Assembly: GCF_000378625.1 (NCBI RefSeq)
Contig: NZ_KB905169.1
Span: 115,921 to 179,920 of the forward strand
Direction: 5' to 3'
DNA: 64,000 bases
Source: Colwellia piezophila ATCC BAA-637
Lineage (GTDB): Bacteria > Pseudomonadota > Gammaproteobacteria > Enterobacterales > Alteromonadaceae
In this document: one piece after another, positions 28,343 to 38,466 of the stretch
Position numbering within the stretch: the stretch's first letter is position 1
How the letters are laid out: every line of letters starts with the position of its first letter
Program-made: the position numbers and the translations under genes
The notes under the pieces: model-generated
Databases searched by the model: none
Seen by the model: the letters and a program-made list of their open reading frames with translations, nothing else
What the model was told of the DNA's origin: nothing

Positions 28343-30871
28343 TTATTCGGCTCTTGATTCGGCTTTTGATTCGATAAGTATTTGCTGTGTCACTAAGCCT
28401 TCACCACTAACCGTAACGGTTATCGTACCGGCATGTTCTGTGGTTTGAATTAACGCTAATGCTTTACCCATAAATGCTTTACGTGTAGGTACTTTATGAG
28501 GTTCAAGGTCAAGAATATCGCCATTTTCAACACCAATAAGCTTTGCCGGCCCATCAATACTGATATTCAATCGATTATTTGCTTCTGGCACTATATGACC
28601 ATCTTTATCAATAACATCGAGTGTTAGATGCACTACATCTGTTTGATTAGCATGTACCGTTACCTTATCGGCACCAATGCTGATGGAGTGCGGCGCGTCT
28701 GCGCTATAAAGTATTTTGCTGACAATTTCTTTGCCCTTACTTTTCGCCACAACCTTTAATTCACCGGCTTGATAAGGTACTAGCCAAACTAATTGCATAT
28801 CATCAGCCCCACTTTCAGCAAAGGTCTTTTCCCCTAACGATTTACCATTAAGAAAAAGTTCTGCCGACGTTTGATTGGTATAAACCACGACAGGAATTTC
28901 CACACCTTCTTTACCGGGGTGAGTCCAATGGGGATCAAGGTGAACCATAGGTTTACTAGTCCATTGGCTCTGATAGAGATAATATGGTCCTTTAGCAAAG
29001 CCCGCTAAATCAATGACACCAAAATTCGCGGTTCTAGCTGGCCAGCCGAAAGATTCTCCTAAATAGTCAAAAGCCGTCCAACGAAATGTTCCTAATAAAT
29101 ACGGTAAATCACGCGCTAATCTAATTTCATCGCGTATTGGCATACGCACAACGGAATTATCAAAGGAAGAACCATAGGCACCGGTAATACCGGGAAATAC
29201 CTCTTCTTCAGTTAAATCGGGTATGTCATAAACTTTATGTTTAATTTTATGCCATTTTTTCATCGGGTCTTGATTGTTAGCGGTTTCCCACGGCGCGGGA
29301 AAGTCCCTTACTCGATAAGCTGTTTTACTACGATAAATACCACGGGTGTGAATAGTGTGCGTTAATTCAGTACCAATAGTAGGTACATCAGGATTTTTCT
29401 TATGAAAGGCTTCTATTGCCCCTTTAAACTCACCATGGCCGTTAAAACCAGCAATGGTTAAGTGACCTCCTTCATAACCACGTCCTTGGGTGATAGGTCT
29501 GGTATCATCGAGGTTTTTCGCGAAATCCACCATGATTTTTTGCTGTTCAGGGGTGTAATTTGGCACTTCGTTACCAACACTCCACATAATTACACTGGGG
29601 TGGTTACGGTCTCGTCGCATAAAGTCAGTTAGATCTTGTTGCCACCACTTATCAAAATAAAGGCCATAGTCATGTTTTGCTTTTGCTTGCCACCAACCGT
29701 CAAAAGCTTCATTCATTAACATAAAACCCATTTCATCCGCCATTTGATAAAATTCAGGAGCGAAGGGGTTATGCGTAGTGCGGATGGCGTTTACGCCCAT
29801 GTCTTTTAACATTTCTAAACGGCGACGTAATACATCATTAGGTACCGCAGCCCCCACTGGCCCGGCGTCATGATGCATACTTACGCCTTGTAAAATGACT
29901 GACTTTCCGTTTAAGAGAAAACCTTTATCTGCGGTAAATTCAATAGAACGAAAGCCTGTTGAGGTATATTTGACATCAACAATAGTGTCACCATTTAAAA
30001 TGGTGCTTTTTAAGCGATACAAGTTAGGCTCATCAGTAGACCACAAACTCGGCTTAACAATAGTTAATGCTTGCTCTACTGGCACAGTTTGCTTGGCCTC
30101 AAGGGTAATAGAGCTGCTTGTTCCAGCAACAATTTCACCTGAAGCATCAACTATCTGACTAACAAGCGTTAGCTGCTGCACATTTGAGTCACTATTTTTA
30201 ATTTCTGTGGTGATTTTTATATCGGCTTGTTTACTGGTGACCTTGTCACTGCGAACAAAAATACCGCTATAAGGAATATGTTGTTTATTTACGGTAGTTA
30301 ACCAAACATGACGATATATACCAGAGCCGGTATACCAACGACCGCTGGGGGATTTACTATTATCTACTCGAACGGCGATAACGTTATTTTCTTTGTTTAA
30401 ATAGTCAGTGATATCATAGCTAAAGCTAATATATCCGTAGGGACGTTTGCCTAACGAGTGACCATTCACCCAGACTTCACTGTTCATATAAACGCCATCA
30501 AATTCAAGCATGACTTGTTTATTTTGCCAACTTTCATGCCAAGGTAACTGTTTTCTATACCATCCTGTACCCGTTGGTAAAAAGCCTCCAGCAATGCCTG
30601 CTGGGTTATTTTTATTATACTGCCCTTCAATACTCCAATCGTGAGGCACATTTAAGGTGCGCCATTGGCTATCAGAAAAGGAAGGGGTTTTCGCTTTTGG
30701 TTCATCACCTAAATAAAACTGCCAGTTAAAATCTAAGCTAGTACGTGTTCTTGGGGAATCACCCTGCGTTTGTGCTTGAGTGTACGCTGCAGATAATGAC
30801 AACAATAATGCCAACGATACTAAAAATGCAATATTGCACAACAGTTGCTTTTTTCGTTTGAGCATAGTCAT
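28343..30871 (-). CDS. GH2 beta-galactosidase-family enzyme (paralogue of 18483)
   Basis: Start at 30871 with AGGAAA about 7 nt upstream. Signal peptide LVSLALLLSLSAAYTQAQ. Jelly-roll domain (RWYTGSGIYRHVW), Ig-like, TIM barrel and C-terminal DUF4982-type Ig domains in the same order as the paralogue. VIMWSVGNEVPNY has acid/base E435 and IGTELTHTIHTRG has nucleophile E502. 842 residues, normal for the family. It follows the TonB receptor after a stem-loop at 30959-30996, so expression may be attenuated relative to the receptor. Confidence 0.9.
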   Translation of the reverse strand: MTMLKRKKQLLCNIAFLVSLALLLSLSAAYTQAQTQGDSPRTRTSLDFNWQFYLGDEPKAKTPSFSDSQWRTLNVPHDWSIEGQYNKNNPAGIAGGFLPTGTGWYRKQLPWHESWQNKQVMLEFDGVYMNSEVWVNGHSLGKRPYGYISFSYDITDYLNKENNVIAVRVDNSKSPSGRWYTGSGIYRHVWLTTVNKQHIPYSGIFVRSDKVTSKQADIKITTEIKNSDSNVQQLTLVSQIVDASGEIVAGTSSSITLEAKQTVPVEQALTIVKPSLWSTDEPNLYRLKSTILNGDTIVDVKYTSTGFRSIEFTADKGFLLNGKSVILQGVSMHHDAGPVGAAVPNDVLRRRLEMLKDMGVNAIRTTHNPFAPEFYQMADEMGFMLMNEAFDGWWQAKAKHDYGLYFDKWWQQDLTDFMRRDRNHPSVIMWSVGNEVPNYTPEQQKIMVDFAKNLDDTRPITQGRGYEGGHLTIAGFNGHGEFKGAIEAFHKKNPDVPTIGTELTHTIHTRGIYRSKTAYRVRDFPAPWETANNQDPMKKWHKIKHKVYDIPDLTEEEVFPGITGAYGSSFDNSVVRMPIRDEIRLARDLPYLLGTFRWTAFDYLGESFGWPARTANFGVIDLAGFAKGPYYLYQSQWTSKPMVHLDPHWTHPGKEGVEIPVVVYTNQTSAELFLNGKSLGEKTFAESGADDMQLVWLVPYQAGELKVVAKSKGKEIVSKILYSADAPHSISIGADKVTVHANQTDVVHLTLDVIDKDGHIVPEANNRLNISIDGPAKLIGVENGDILDLEPHKVPTRKAFMGKALALIQTTEHAGTITVTVSGEGLVTQQILIESKAESRAE

Positions 30872-30958
30872 GGGAAGTTTCCTTGAGATATAACTTACGA
30901 GTACTTTTAAGGGGCTCTTAAAAGCTTGGAGAATAGAAAGGTGTAGTAGAGAAAAATA

Positions 30959-30996
30959 CCGCTCTTTGGCTGTTTTGAAGATAAGACAAAGAGCGG
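30959..30996 (-). terminator. Stem-loop between TonB receptor and GH2 (partial terminator)
   Basis: CCGCTCTTTG (30959-30968) pairs with CAAAGAGCGG (30987-30996), 10-bp perfect stem, 18-nt loop. On the minus strand it is followed by TATTTTTCTC. It lies just after the receptor stop and may set a high receptor to low enzyme ratio. Confidence 0.65.
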
Positions 30997-31017
30997 GTAA
31001 TGCTTAGTGGTTAATGG

Positions 31018-34000
31018 CTAGAAATTAACGCGAATACCGGCGTAATAAGTAACGCCACGAGCCGTTTCTTGTGCAGTAAAAGATGGGTCAGCAAAGCCTA
31101 TTTTGTCACCTGATAAGAAACTTTTTGTTTGCACTTCATTGGTTAAGTTAGCCGCTTGAGCATTAAACACGATCTGTTTAGAAGCTCGATACCTAATGCT
31201 GAAACTGAGGTTTTTATTCGGTAATTGGGTAAAATGATCACCTCCATCTCTGGTATTGTGGGCGGACTGTTGATTTAAATTCAGTCTTGCAGAAAAATCA
31301 TTACCTTTATCGTAAGTTAACGCGACATTATAGGTACTATCTAACCAACCATGCGGTGATGAATAAATTTCTGTTGGCACGTTCAGCGCGTTATCCCCCG
31401 GATTACGCTGGTTATAATCTTGAGTAGCGTCATTGAAAATTTTCATGTAGTTACCTGACACAGAAAAGCCATCTAAGTAGTCAGTTATATCAGACAAGTC
31501 TTGTCTAAATGAAGTTTCCCAACCGTTAATAGAACCGCCTTTTGCTTTAACATCGGTGGTTACCGGCATGGTAATTTGATTTCCAGCGTCATCAAATGAC
31601 CCTTCGATTGGAATATACTCAGCACCTTGCTCATAAATACCATCTAGATCTTTATAAAAGCTCGCGATAGAATAATAATTGTTACTGTTATTGCTCGGAT
31701 AGTATTCAAATGAGATATCAAATTGTGTAGAAGTAATTGGCATTAAATACGGATTACCTGCATCGCCCAATGTTTTACCTGGCTGACCATTAGCCGGATC
31801 AAATCCGTCAACATTACTCTTTAACTCTAAAGCATTATTAATATCCCCTAAGCTCGGGCGAATCATGGCTTTACCAATACCTACTCGAATAACAAATTCA
31901 TCAGAGGGTCTGAAGTTTACATTTAACGTTGGTAAAAAATCTGAGTAATCATTGGTGTTTGTTACATAACCTGGGTCACCAAGGATATTTATTACATAAT
32001 TATCTGTTGGTGTTTCCTCTCCAGTATCAACATCAACATCAACTACTTGTGTTACAGAAAAATTACTCTGCCAACTGGTTGCCTCTAATTTAGTTTCATA
32101 ATAGCGAACACCAAAAACGCCGTCGTACCAATCACCCGCAAAACTAGCTTGTATGTAGGCAGCGTTAGTTATTTCTCTTAACTCATAGCTGGCAAATTTA
32201 TCTAAATCGTTACGTGGTTCACGATCGTTAAAAAACTCAGGCATTAAATTGATGATATCACCGGCATCGATATAGAAAACATCATCAAAACCTTTAAGGT
32301 TGGTCAGTTGTTGAAAAGGTTTATTCGATACGATTTTAGCTATCTCATTCATATCAAGATGACCAAAGGTAGCATCAAAACTCCCTGCTTCTTTAGCATC
32401 CATTTCATCCCGATCGTATTTCAAAGAATCGTCAATAAAATCTTTGGTGTTTTCAGAATGTCTCATACCAAACTTAAGTTTGTGTACCAAGCCGTAGTCA
32501 ACATCAAGGGTGAAGTCTAGTTTGATTGCTGACACCGCGCTTTCCATAAAACTTTGGTTATTAGAGAGCGTATTGAACGTGTATGTGCTGGTATCAGCAA
32601 CCGCGGCAGTTGATAGTTTACTGCGGTCTAATTCACCCGTTGCTTCGTTATAAGCTGTACCCGTGCCATCGTATACAGTGCCTGAGTCAGCACCTAGGTA
32701 TTCTAGGCCGTAGCCGTCTAACCTATCAGAAAAGGCATAATAATGATCGACATCTTGACCATACTTGCCTGATGCGGTACGCCAGCTATAAAAGCGCGAG
32801 GCACTAGAATGTGAAATATCAAGTTCCGCAACCAGATTGTCAGAAACAAAGTACTCAAAATTAACACCAAAAACTTCAGTTTGGTCTTCGTTTAAAACAC
32901 TGGCATCCCACTTTGAAAATCCGCCGCCATCATATGTATTTCTCTTGTCATTAAATGAGGGTGCTTTTCTTACTAAACCACTCATCAAATAGTTGTTATC
33001 CGCGCCAATATCAATTGCATCAGGTGCGACTAAAATGTCACCGCCAGATATAGCCTCAGAGCCGTCAGGTTTCAATAATCTGTCTACCCCCCAAAATACT
33101 GGGTTTGATAAAGTTAAACCCTGTTGTTGGTAATCATATGAAGAGTGTAGGTAGTCACCACTGATTAACAAATCATCTGAGAGCTGCCACTGTGCCGAGA
33201 CAAATACTGAATCTTGCTGAATATCCATGAGCTTAGAGTTTAATACGGCTCCTGAACTCGCATAATTGGTAACACCGTCGCCATTAAAATCACTGGTAAC
33301 GACTTTGCTACCCAATTTAAACCCTTCAAGATAACGCATGTCGTCTCGAGTACTTCCGCCGACTGAAAAGGCGAAATCATCACCGATATGCTGGCTAAAC
33401 ATGGCATCAAACGTTGTACCAAGATGATTAGTATCGGGAATATCCATATACATACTGTTGCCGTTAATAGTGGCTGAAACCATACGTATATTTCGGTCAA
33501 CTTCTAGTGGTTTAAAGGTTTCCATATTGATATGGCCCGAAATACCACCTTCTAGACCATCAGCTCTTGCAGTTTTATACACCTGCGCTCTTCGAATACT
33601 GGCTGAAGGAAACAAACTTAAATTAATTGAACGAGAACCGAACGAACTAACAATTTCACGATTATTTAATGTGGTTAAAGTATAAGCACCGCCCATACCA
33701 CGAACAGAAATGGTATTACTACGACCATTATCTTGGTTACCCGTTACAGCAGATAATCGCTCTAACGATTCAGCAATACTTAGATCGGGTAATGCACCAA
33801 CATCTTCTGCAGAAAGGTTATCAGAGATAGTGTCAGAGAATTTTTTCATATTGATAGCGGCCACTTCACTTGCACGCATACCACCGACGGTTATAACTTC
33901 AATATCTGATAGTTTCTTTTGTTCTTTTTTTGCTGCGGCTTTTTCTTTGGCTGATTGTACTTCGACTTCAGCTCCCGTAGCCTCTGCTGCAAAAGCATAA

Positions 34001-34059
34001 GTTGGTAATTGCACGGCTATAGCAGCCAGTAATGCTAAACTTAATTTGGACTTTTTCAT
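31018..34059 (-). CDS. TonB-dependent receptor, no STN domain
   Basis: 1013 residues with signal peptide (LALLAAIAVQLPTYAFAAE), a Lys/Ala/Glu-rich linker, a TonB-box-like IEVITVGG, plug domain (about 60-200: SIAESLERLSAVTGNQ, NTISVRGMGGAYTLTTLNNRE) and a 22-strand barrel ending YYAGIRVNF. The plug closely resembles that of the receptor at 44119, so the two are paralogues. It imports oligosaccharides across the outer membrane using TonB energy. Ribosome site GGTGGGG before the ATG. LacI operator 3 lies 136 bp upstream. Confidence 0.93.
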   Translation of the reverse strand: MKKSKLSLALLAAIAVQLPTYAFAAEATGAEVEVQSAKEKAAAKKEQKKLSDIEVITVGGMRASEVAAINMKKFSDTISDNLSAEDVGALPDLSIAESLERLSAVTGNQDNGRSNTISVRGMGGAYTLTTLNNREIVSSFGSRSINLSLFPSASIRRAQVYKTARADGLEGGISGHINMETFKPLEVDRNIRMVSATINGNSMYMDIPDTNHLGTTFDAMFSQHIGDDFAFSVGGSTRDDMRYLEGFKLGSKVVTSDFNGDGVTNYASSGAVLNSKLMDIQQDSVFVSAQWQLSDDLLISGDYLHSSYDYQQQGLTLSNPVFWGVDRLLKPDGSEAISGGDILVAPDAIDIGADNNYLMSGLVRKAPSFNDKRNTYDGGGFSKWDASVLNEDQTEVFGVNFEYFVSDNLVAELDISHSSASRFYSWRTASGKYGQDVDHYYAFSDRLDGYGLEYLGADSGTVYDGTGTAYNEATGELDRSKLSTAAVADTSTYTFNTLSNNQSFMESAVSAIKLDFTLDVDYGLVHKLKFGMRHSENTKDFIDDSLKYDRDEMDAKEAGSFDATFGHLDMNEIAKIVSNKPFQQLTNLKGFDDVFYIDAGDIINLMPEFFNDREPRNDLDKFASYELREITNAAYIQASFAGDWYDGVFGVRYYETKLEATSWQSNFSVTQVVDVDVDTGEETPTDNYVINILGDPGYVTNTNDYSDFLPTLNVNFRPSDEFVIRVGIGKAMIRPSLGDINNALELKSNVDGFDPANGQPGKTLGDAGNPYLMPITSTQFDISFEYYPSNNSNNYYSIASFYKDLDGIYEQGAEYIPIEGSFDDAGNQITMPVTTDVKAKGGSINGWETSFRQDLSDITDYLDGFSVSGNYMKIFNDATQDYNQRNPGDNALNVPTEIYSSPHGWLDSTYNVALTYDKGNDFSARLNLNQQSAHNTRDGGDHFTQLPNKNLSFSIRYRASKQIVFNAQAANLTNEVQTKSFLSGDKIGFADPSFTAQETARGVTYYAGIRVNF

Positions 34060-34194
34060 TATTTCCCCACCTTGAATGTCTCAAGTTATCGTTAATTCGT
34101 TTTTATTGTCTATTTATTATTTATCTTATTAACTCTATCTATGCCGTGCATTCTGATTGATGCCTCACATAAAATGCATTCGCTTACTATGTAG

Positions 34195-34209
34195 GGATAA
34201 CGTTACCAC
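34195..34209 (-). promoter_or_regulatory. LacI-family operator 3 (upstream of TonB receptor)
   Basis: GGATAACGTTACCAC in the divergent region between the receptor and the sulfatase at 34507, 136 bp from the receptor start. Best palindrome of the three (TAACGTTA core). The rest of 34060-34506 shows only AT-rich promoter-like sequence. Confidence 0.72.
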
Positions 34210-34388
34210 AATATGTTTTTACCGACAACTACAAATATATAATAATGTATTAATCCTATGAGAAAATGTAATCCACATTGCCCGCAACTTAATAACAAAA
34301 AATAAAATCCCATAAATAACAGCGACATATACACTTATATCTTATATCTATTTATCATTAAATATATATATAACTAAAGATACGTAGG

Positions 34389-34400
34389 GAAAACGATTTC
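34389..34400 (+). promoter_or_regulatory. Second LacI-type palindrome, GAAAACGATTTC
   Basis: A 12-bp near-palindrome with central CG, of the general GAAAnCGnTTTC form bound by many LacI-family proteins, about 107 bp upstream of the plus-strand sulfatase start at 34507. Its first half matches operator 1 (GGAAAACG), its second half does not. Confidence 0.45.
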
Positions 34401-34506
34401 ATTTACCTTGTACAACTAAGCCTGTACATGGTAAAAATGAATTCTTTAAAATTATAAAGATTATTTTTTGGCTATGCCAAAAATTTACCATAGCGAGAGA
34501 GTATCA

Positions 34507-36435
34507 ATGAGAAAATTCATATCAGTTATAAGACTCAAGGTGGTATTTTTAATAGTACTGAGTTTTAGCATAGTAAGTTACTGTAATGCTGAATCTTCTA
34601 GCAGTAAAATGCCTGCAAAACTTGAAAAGAAACCCAATATTGTTTGGTTGATCACTGAAGATAATTCAAAACATTACTTGAAGTTATATGATGAAAATGG
34701 CGCCAAGATGCCCACTATTGAAAAGTTGGCTAAAAATGGCTTAGTGTTTGACAATGCCTTTTCAAATACTCCGGTATGTTCTACCGCAAGAACAACCTTA
34801 GCAACGGGTTTGTACGGTACAAGTATCGGCACGATGAACCACCGTAGTTACCACAAAGTGACACTGCCTGATAACGTAAAGCCGTTTAGTCAATTGTTAA
34901 AACAAGCGGGCTACTACACCACGAATAACGTAAAAACAGATTATAATTTTGCCCCCATTCCTGAGGTTTGGAGTGAATCATCGAAGAAAGCAAACTGGAG
35001 AAATAGACAAGAAGGCCAGCCATTCTTTCATATGCAAACGTTTGCCATTACCCATGAAGGTAAATTGCATTTCAAAAAAGGGCAAATACAAAACGTTGTA
35101 ACTAAACATGATCCTAAAAAAGTTAAATTGGCCCCTATATACCCGGATACGCCAACCTTTAGATATACCCATGCACGCACATTAGATAACCATCAAAAAG
35201 CTGACAGTCAGATGGCTAATGTTATCAAGCAGCTTGAACAGGATGGCGAATTAGAAAATACCTTTATATTCTATTTTGGTGACCATGGTGGTGTTTTACC
35301 TGGCAGTAAAGGTTATCTTTTTGAGCACGGACTCAGTGTGCCTTTAGTTATCCGAGTGCCAGAAAACTTCAAACATTTAGTAGGAGATGGACTTAAAACA
35401 GCTAATACGCGAGTTTCAGGACTGGTAAGTTTTATTGATTTTGCCCCAACTGTACTAGAACTTGCCGGGGTGGCTAGCCCAAAGGAATACCACGGCAAAT
35501 CTTTCTTATCAGCTAACACAAGCTTAGAAAAACTTAATAAGCGGGATGAAGTTTACGCGCAAGCCGATCGCTTTGACGAGAAGTCAGATTTAGTGCGTAG
35601 TTTAAGAAAAGGAAATTTTAAATACATCCGTAACTACCAACCTTATTACCCTGACGGTTTAGAGAATTTCTACCGATATAAGCAAGCAGCATTTCAAGAA
35701 TGGCGCAATTTATTTCTCCAAGGTAAGTTAACACCACAGCAAGCCGCTTTTTTCGAACCAAAATCAGCTGAGGGTTTATATGATTTAGCCAATGACCCTT
35801 GGGAAATGACTAATTTAGCAAATAATCCTGCATTTCATGAAAAGTTACTGCAACTTAGAAAGTTAGTACAGCAGCATCAAGCTCAAATCCCTGATCTTGG
35901 TTTTATCGCTGAATCAAAGTTAGTGCAAACCTCAACCGATAAAAGTTTTTATGAATTAGGTTATCAACAACAAGACCGTATTCAAGCGTTAATACAAGTT
36001 GCAGATCTACAGTTGCAGCCGTTTAGTAAAGTGAAAAATCAACTAAGCCTTGCACTAGACAATAAAGATGACGATATGGTTTATCGCGCATTAATTGTAG
36101 CGACTAGTTTTGATCAACAAGCACTAAAGTTTGCCCCACAAATTAAAGCGTTATTAGACCATTCTAAAAGTATTCAGGTTCAATCTCGTGCGCTTGAGTT
36201 TTTAACCATGGTCGATGGTTTTGATCCCAGCAAAACATTTACCCGTTTGTATCAAAGCGCTCAACATGACCTAGAAAGAGTAGAACTACTTAATATTGCA
36301 ACGTTATTAAAAGAGCAAAGAGGTTTTATCTTTAATCAACCGAGTGATGCAACGACACCACTAACAGAAAACGACAAGTTGGCCAAAATGGTAAAAGTTT
36401 GGCTTAAAAATCGTTGGGGATTTATTAGCAAATAA
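34507..36435 (+). CDS. S1-family sulfatase with C-terminal helical extension (S1_8/SGSH-like)
   Basis: Start 34507 chosen: GAGAGAG ribosome site and a signal peptide (LKVVFLIVLSFSIVSYCNAES) follow; 34468 would add 13 residues. PNIVWLITEDNSKHYLK metal block, then PVCSTARTTLATGLYGTSIGTMNHRS; C91 is the formylglycine Cys, but the usual Pro-Ser of CxPSR is Thr-Ala (CSTAR). The GLYxTSIGxxNHRS stretch is typical of N-sulfoglucosamine-sulfohydrolase-like arylsulfatases. Residues about 490-640 form an extra alpha-helical (HEAT-like) tail. Divergent from the TonB receptor and first gene of a plus-strand group. Confidence 0.88.
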   Translation: MRKFISVIRLKVVFLIVLSFSIVSYCNAESSSSKMPAKLEKKPNIVWLITEDNSKHYLKLYDENGAKMPTIEKLAKNGLVFDNAFSNTPVCSTARTTLATGLYGTSIGTMNHRSYHKVTLPDNVKPFSQLLKQAGYYTTNNVKTDYNFAPIPEVWSESSKKANWRNRQEGQPFFHMQTFAITHEGKLHFKKGQIQNVVTKHDPKKVKLAPIYPDTPTFRYTHARTLDNHQKADSQMANVIKQLEQDGELENTFIFYFGDHGGVLPGSKGYLFEHGLSVPLVIRVPENFKHLVGDGLKTANTRVSGLVSFIDFAPTVLELAGVASPKEYHGKSFLSANTSLEKLNKRDEVYAQADRFDEKSDLVRSLRKGNFKYIRNYQPYYPDGLENFYRYKQAAFQEWRNLFLQGKLTPQQAAFFEPKSAEGLYDLANDPWEMTNLANNPAFHEKLLQLRKLVQQHQAQIPDLGFIAESKLVQTSTDKSFYELGYQQQDRIQALIQVADLQLQPFSKVKNQLSLALDNKDDDMVYRALIVATSFDQQALKFAPQIKALLDHSKSIQVQSRALEFLTMVDGFDPSKTFTRLYQSAQHDLERVELLNIATLLKEQRGFIFNQPSDATTPLTENDKLAKMVKVWLKNRWGFISK

Positions 36436-36471
36436 CTTTGTTTAACAATAAATTCAAAAACACTATGAGGG

Positions 36472-36633
36472 ATACCAGTTCCATTAATTAGATGATCTAT
36501 TTTATACGTAGAAAAAATTACAAAATACAAGGCATTTACTTTTATAACTAGTTGTTCTAATTATCAAATAAATAACGAAGTAGTTTGTGGTTTTAGCAAG
36601 TAGAAATGATCACATAGTTAGTGGGACTGGTAT
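36472..36633. mobile_element. MITE-like element 3 (162 bp, no ORF)
   Basis: The left end ATACCAGTTCCATTAATTAG (36472 on) and the inverse of the right end (ATACCAGTCCCACTAACTAT, ending 36633) form imperfect 26-bp terminal inverted repeats ending in TGATC. No coding sequence. It lies between the sulfatase and the beta-helix gene, so it may carry or interrupt transcription signals. Confidence 0.7.
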
Positions 36634-36685
36634 GATATAACGCTCGTAAAATAAACTTAGCAAATTATTAAAAAGTCGGGAAATA

Positions 36686-38368
36686 ATGAAACGTTTACTT
36701 AGTATTTTTTTATTATCAGTTTTTTCAATCCCTATATTGGCACAAAGCTATTATATAAACCCTCAATTAGGCAAAGACAGCAATGATGGTAAAAGCCCTG
36801 ATGCTGCCTATAAGTCGTTAAACCAAGTACAAAAAATACATCTCGAACCTGGAGATAAGTTACTGTTAGCCGCAGGAGTTAGCCACTGGGGAGAGCTTAA
36901 ATTACACAACATTGCTGGTACAGAAAAAAAACCAATTATTGTCAGTTCCTACCAAGCCGGTGAGAATGCAAGTAAGAAGGCCAATGATAAAGTCACGTCT
37001 TCTCATGCAACAATCAATGCCAGAGGATTTTACCATGGCATTAGCATTATCAATTCAAAGCACCTACAGGTAAGCAATTTTAATGTCACCGCGCCTGAAG
37101 GATTTATTTACGATTGGGTAAAAAAACAAAGAAACAAAAAAAACAAAGCAATGCGCATTGGCGTTAAGTTAGAGGCCAGTAAAAAGGGAACTTTTTCTGG
37201 GATAAAATTAGATAATATTATTGTTAATAATGTCTATTTTAACAAAGTAGGCTTAACACGCTCTATAAAAGAAACTCATACTGCAAATGGTACCGAAAGT
37301 TACAGTTTTGGCATTCGAGCCTTTGCAAAAAAAGGCGGTAAATTTGATAATTTGGTTATCCAAAACTCGAGAATTTCTAATGTTTCTCATACCGGTATAA
37401 AACTTAACGGTAAAAAAGGCAGCTTTACTAATGCCACCTTAAGTAACAATAAAGTCTTTGATATTGGCGGCCCTGGCATGCAAATGAGCGGCGCCTTAAA
37501 TGTCCATGTGGTTGGCAATATCATCAAAAATCCAGGTAGCACTAAAGACAGCCGCAATTGGGGCCGTGGTAGTGGTATGTGGACATGGGGCAGCTCTCAT
37601 GTGCTGGTAGAATACAATAAATTTCTAAACGCTAATGGCCCTGCTGATTCGGCCGGTTTCCATATCGATTTCAACTGCGACAATATAATAATCCAATACA
37701 ATATCAGCGCAAACAATGCCGGTGGTTTTATTGAAATTTTAGGTAACAACTATAACAATGCTTATCGTTACAATGTCAGTATCAATGATGGCTACCGTAT
37801 TAAGAAAAAAGGCGTCGCCGCTCAAGAAGGCAAAACTTTCTGGTTTAGTGGCTTTGTTGGTAAAGGTAAAAAACGTCATGGTCCTTATAATAGTTATATC
37901 TATAACAATACTATCTATGTCAAAAAAGACATCCTCAGCAAAATAGCCGTCACTAGAGTGTCAAAGGGCGCATTAATTGCAAATAATATCTTCCATATCG
38001 TCGGTGATAGTAAGGCTGTTAAAGGTGACCAATATAGTCCCGAAACAAATGGCATCAGTCATATCTCAGATGTTCATTTCACCAACAACATATTCTTAAA
38101 AGCAAGCAACTGGCCTGAGTCTATTTTAATTCAAGATAGTGCACCCATTTTTGGCGACGTTCAGTTTGCTAACGCCGGCGGAGACAAGTTAACCGATTAT
38201 ATTCCGTCAAATAAAACACTTGTTGAAAACAAAGGCATTGAGATACCGCTAATAGTTAATGATAGGAAAGGTTTATTTAAAGGTCTTAAAGTCAAACATG
38301 ACATTTTAGGCAACCCTATTATTGGTAGACCTGATATGGGCGCTATTGAAATTAGCAAAGCACTATAA
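36686..38368 (+). CDS. Secreted right-handed parallel beta-helix protein (putative lyase/hydrolase)
   Basis: Signal peptide MKRLLSIFLLSVFSIPILAQ, then the usual opening of exported beta-helix enzymes YYINPQLGKDSNDGKSPDAAYKSL. Residues about 90-480 are short Asn/Gly/Ile-rich coils (NVHVVGNIIKNPG, NIIIQYNISANNAGG) of a pectate-lyase-like fold, ending GRPDMGAIE. Members include polysaccharide lyases, GH28/GH82/GH110-type hydrolases and epimerases; catalytic residues cannot be assigned by eye. Context among sulfatases suggests it cleaves or modifies the same sulfated polymer. Good GGGA ribosome site. Confidence 0.8.
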   Translation: MKRLLSIFLLSVFSIPILAQSYYINPQLGKDSNDGKSPDAAYKSLNQVQKIHLEPGDKLLLAAGVSHWGELKLHNIAGTEKKPIIVSSYQAGENASKKANDKVTSSHATINARGFYHGISIINSKHLQVSNFNVTAPEGFIYDWVKKQRNKKNKAMRIGVKLEASKKGTFSGIKLDNIIVNNVYFNKVGLTRSIKETHTANGTESYSFGIRAFAKKGGKFDNLVIQNSRISNVSHTGIKLNGKKGSFTNATLSNNKVFDIGGPGMQMSGALNVHVVGNIIKNPGSTKDSRNWGRGSGMWTWGSSHVLVEYNKFLNANGPADSAGFHIDFNCDNIIIQYNISANNAGGFIEILGNNYNNAYRYNVSINDGYRIKKKGVAAQEGKTFWFSGFVGKGKKRHGPYNSYIYNNTIYVKKDILSKIAVTRVSKGALIANNIFHIVGDSKAVKGDQYSPETNGISHISDVHFTNNIFLKASNWPESILIQDSAPIFGDVQFANAGGDKLTDYIPSNKTLVENKGIEIPLIVNDRKGLFKGLKVKHDILGNPIIGRPDMGAIEISKAL

Positions 38369-38466
38369 GTAAGCTGAACTCGGTTTAAGATCTAACTTAA
38401 TCACTTAAAATATAGTTATAAAAACAAAGAGCTCTGGTTAAATAGAAATTAGGATTTATAAAGGTT

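Noticed and set aside
31018..34059. SusC/SusD-type system
   Set aside because: The receptor is of the proteobacterial TonB type and no SusD-like lipoprotein lies beside it.
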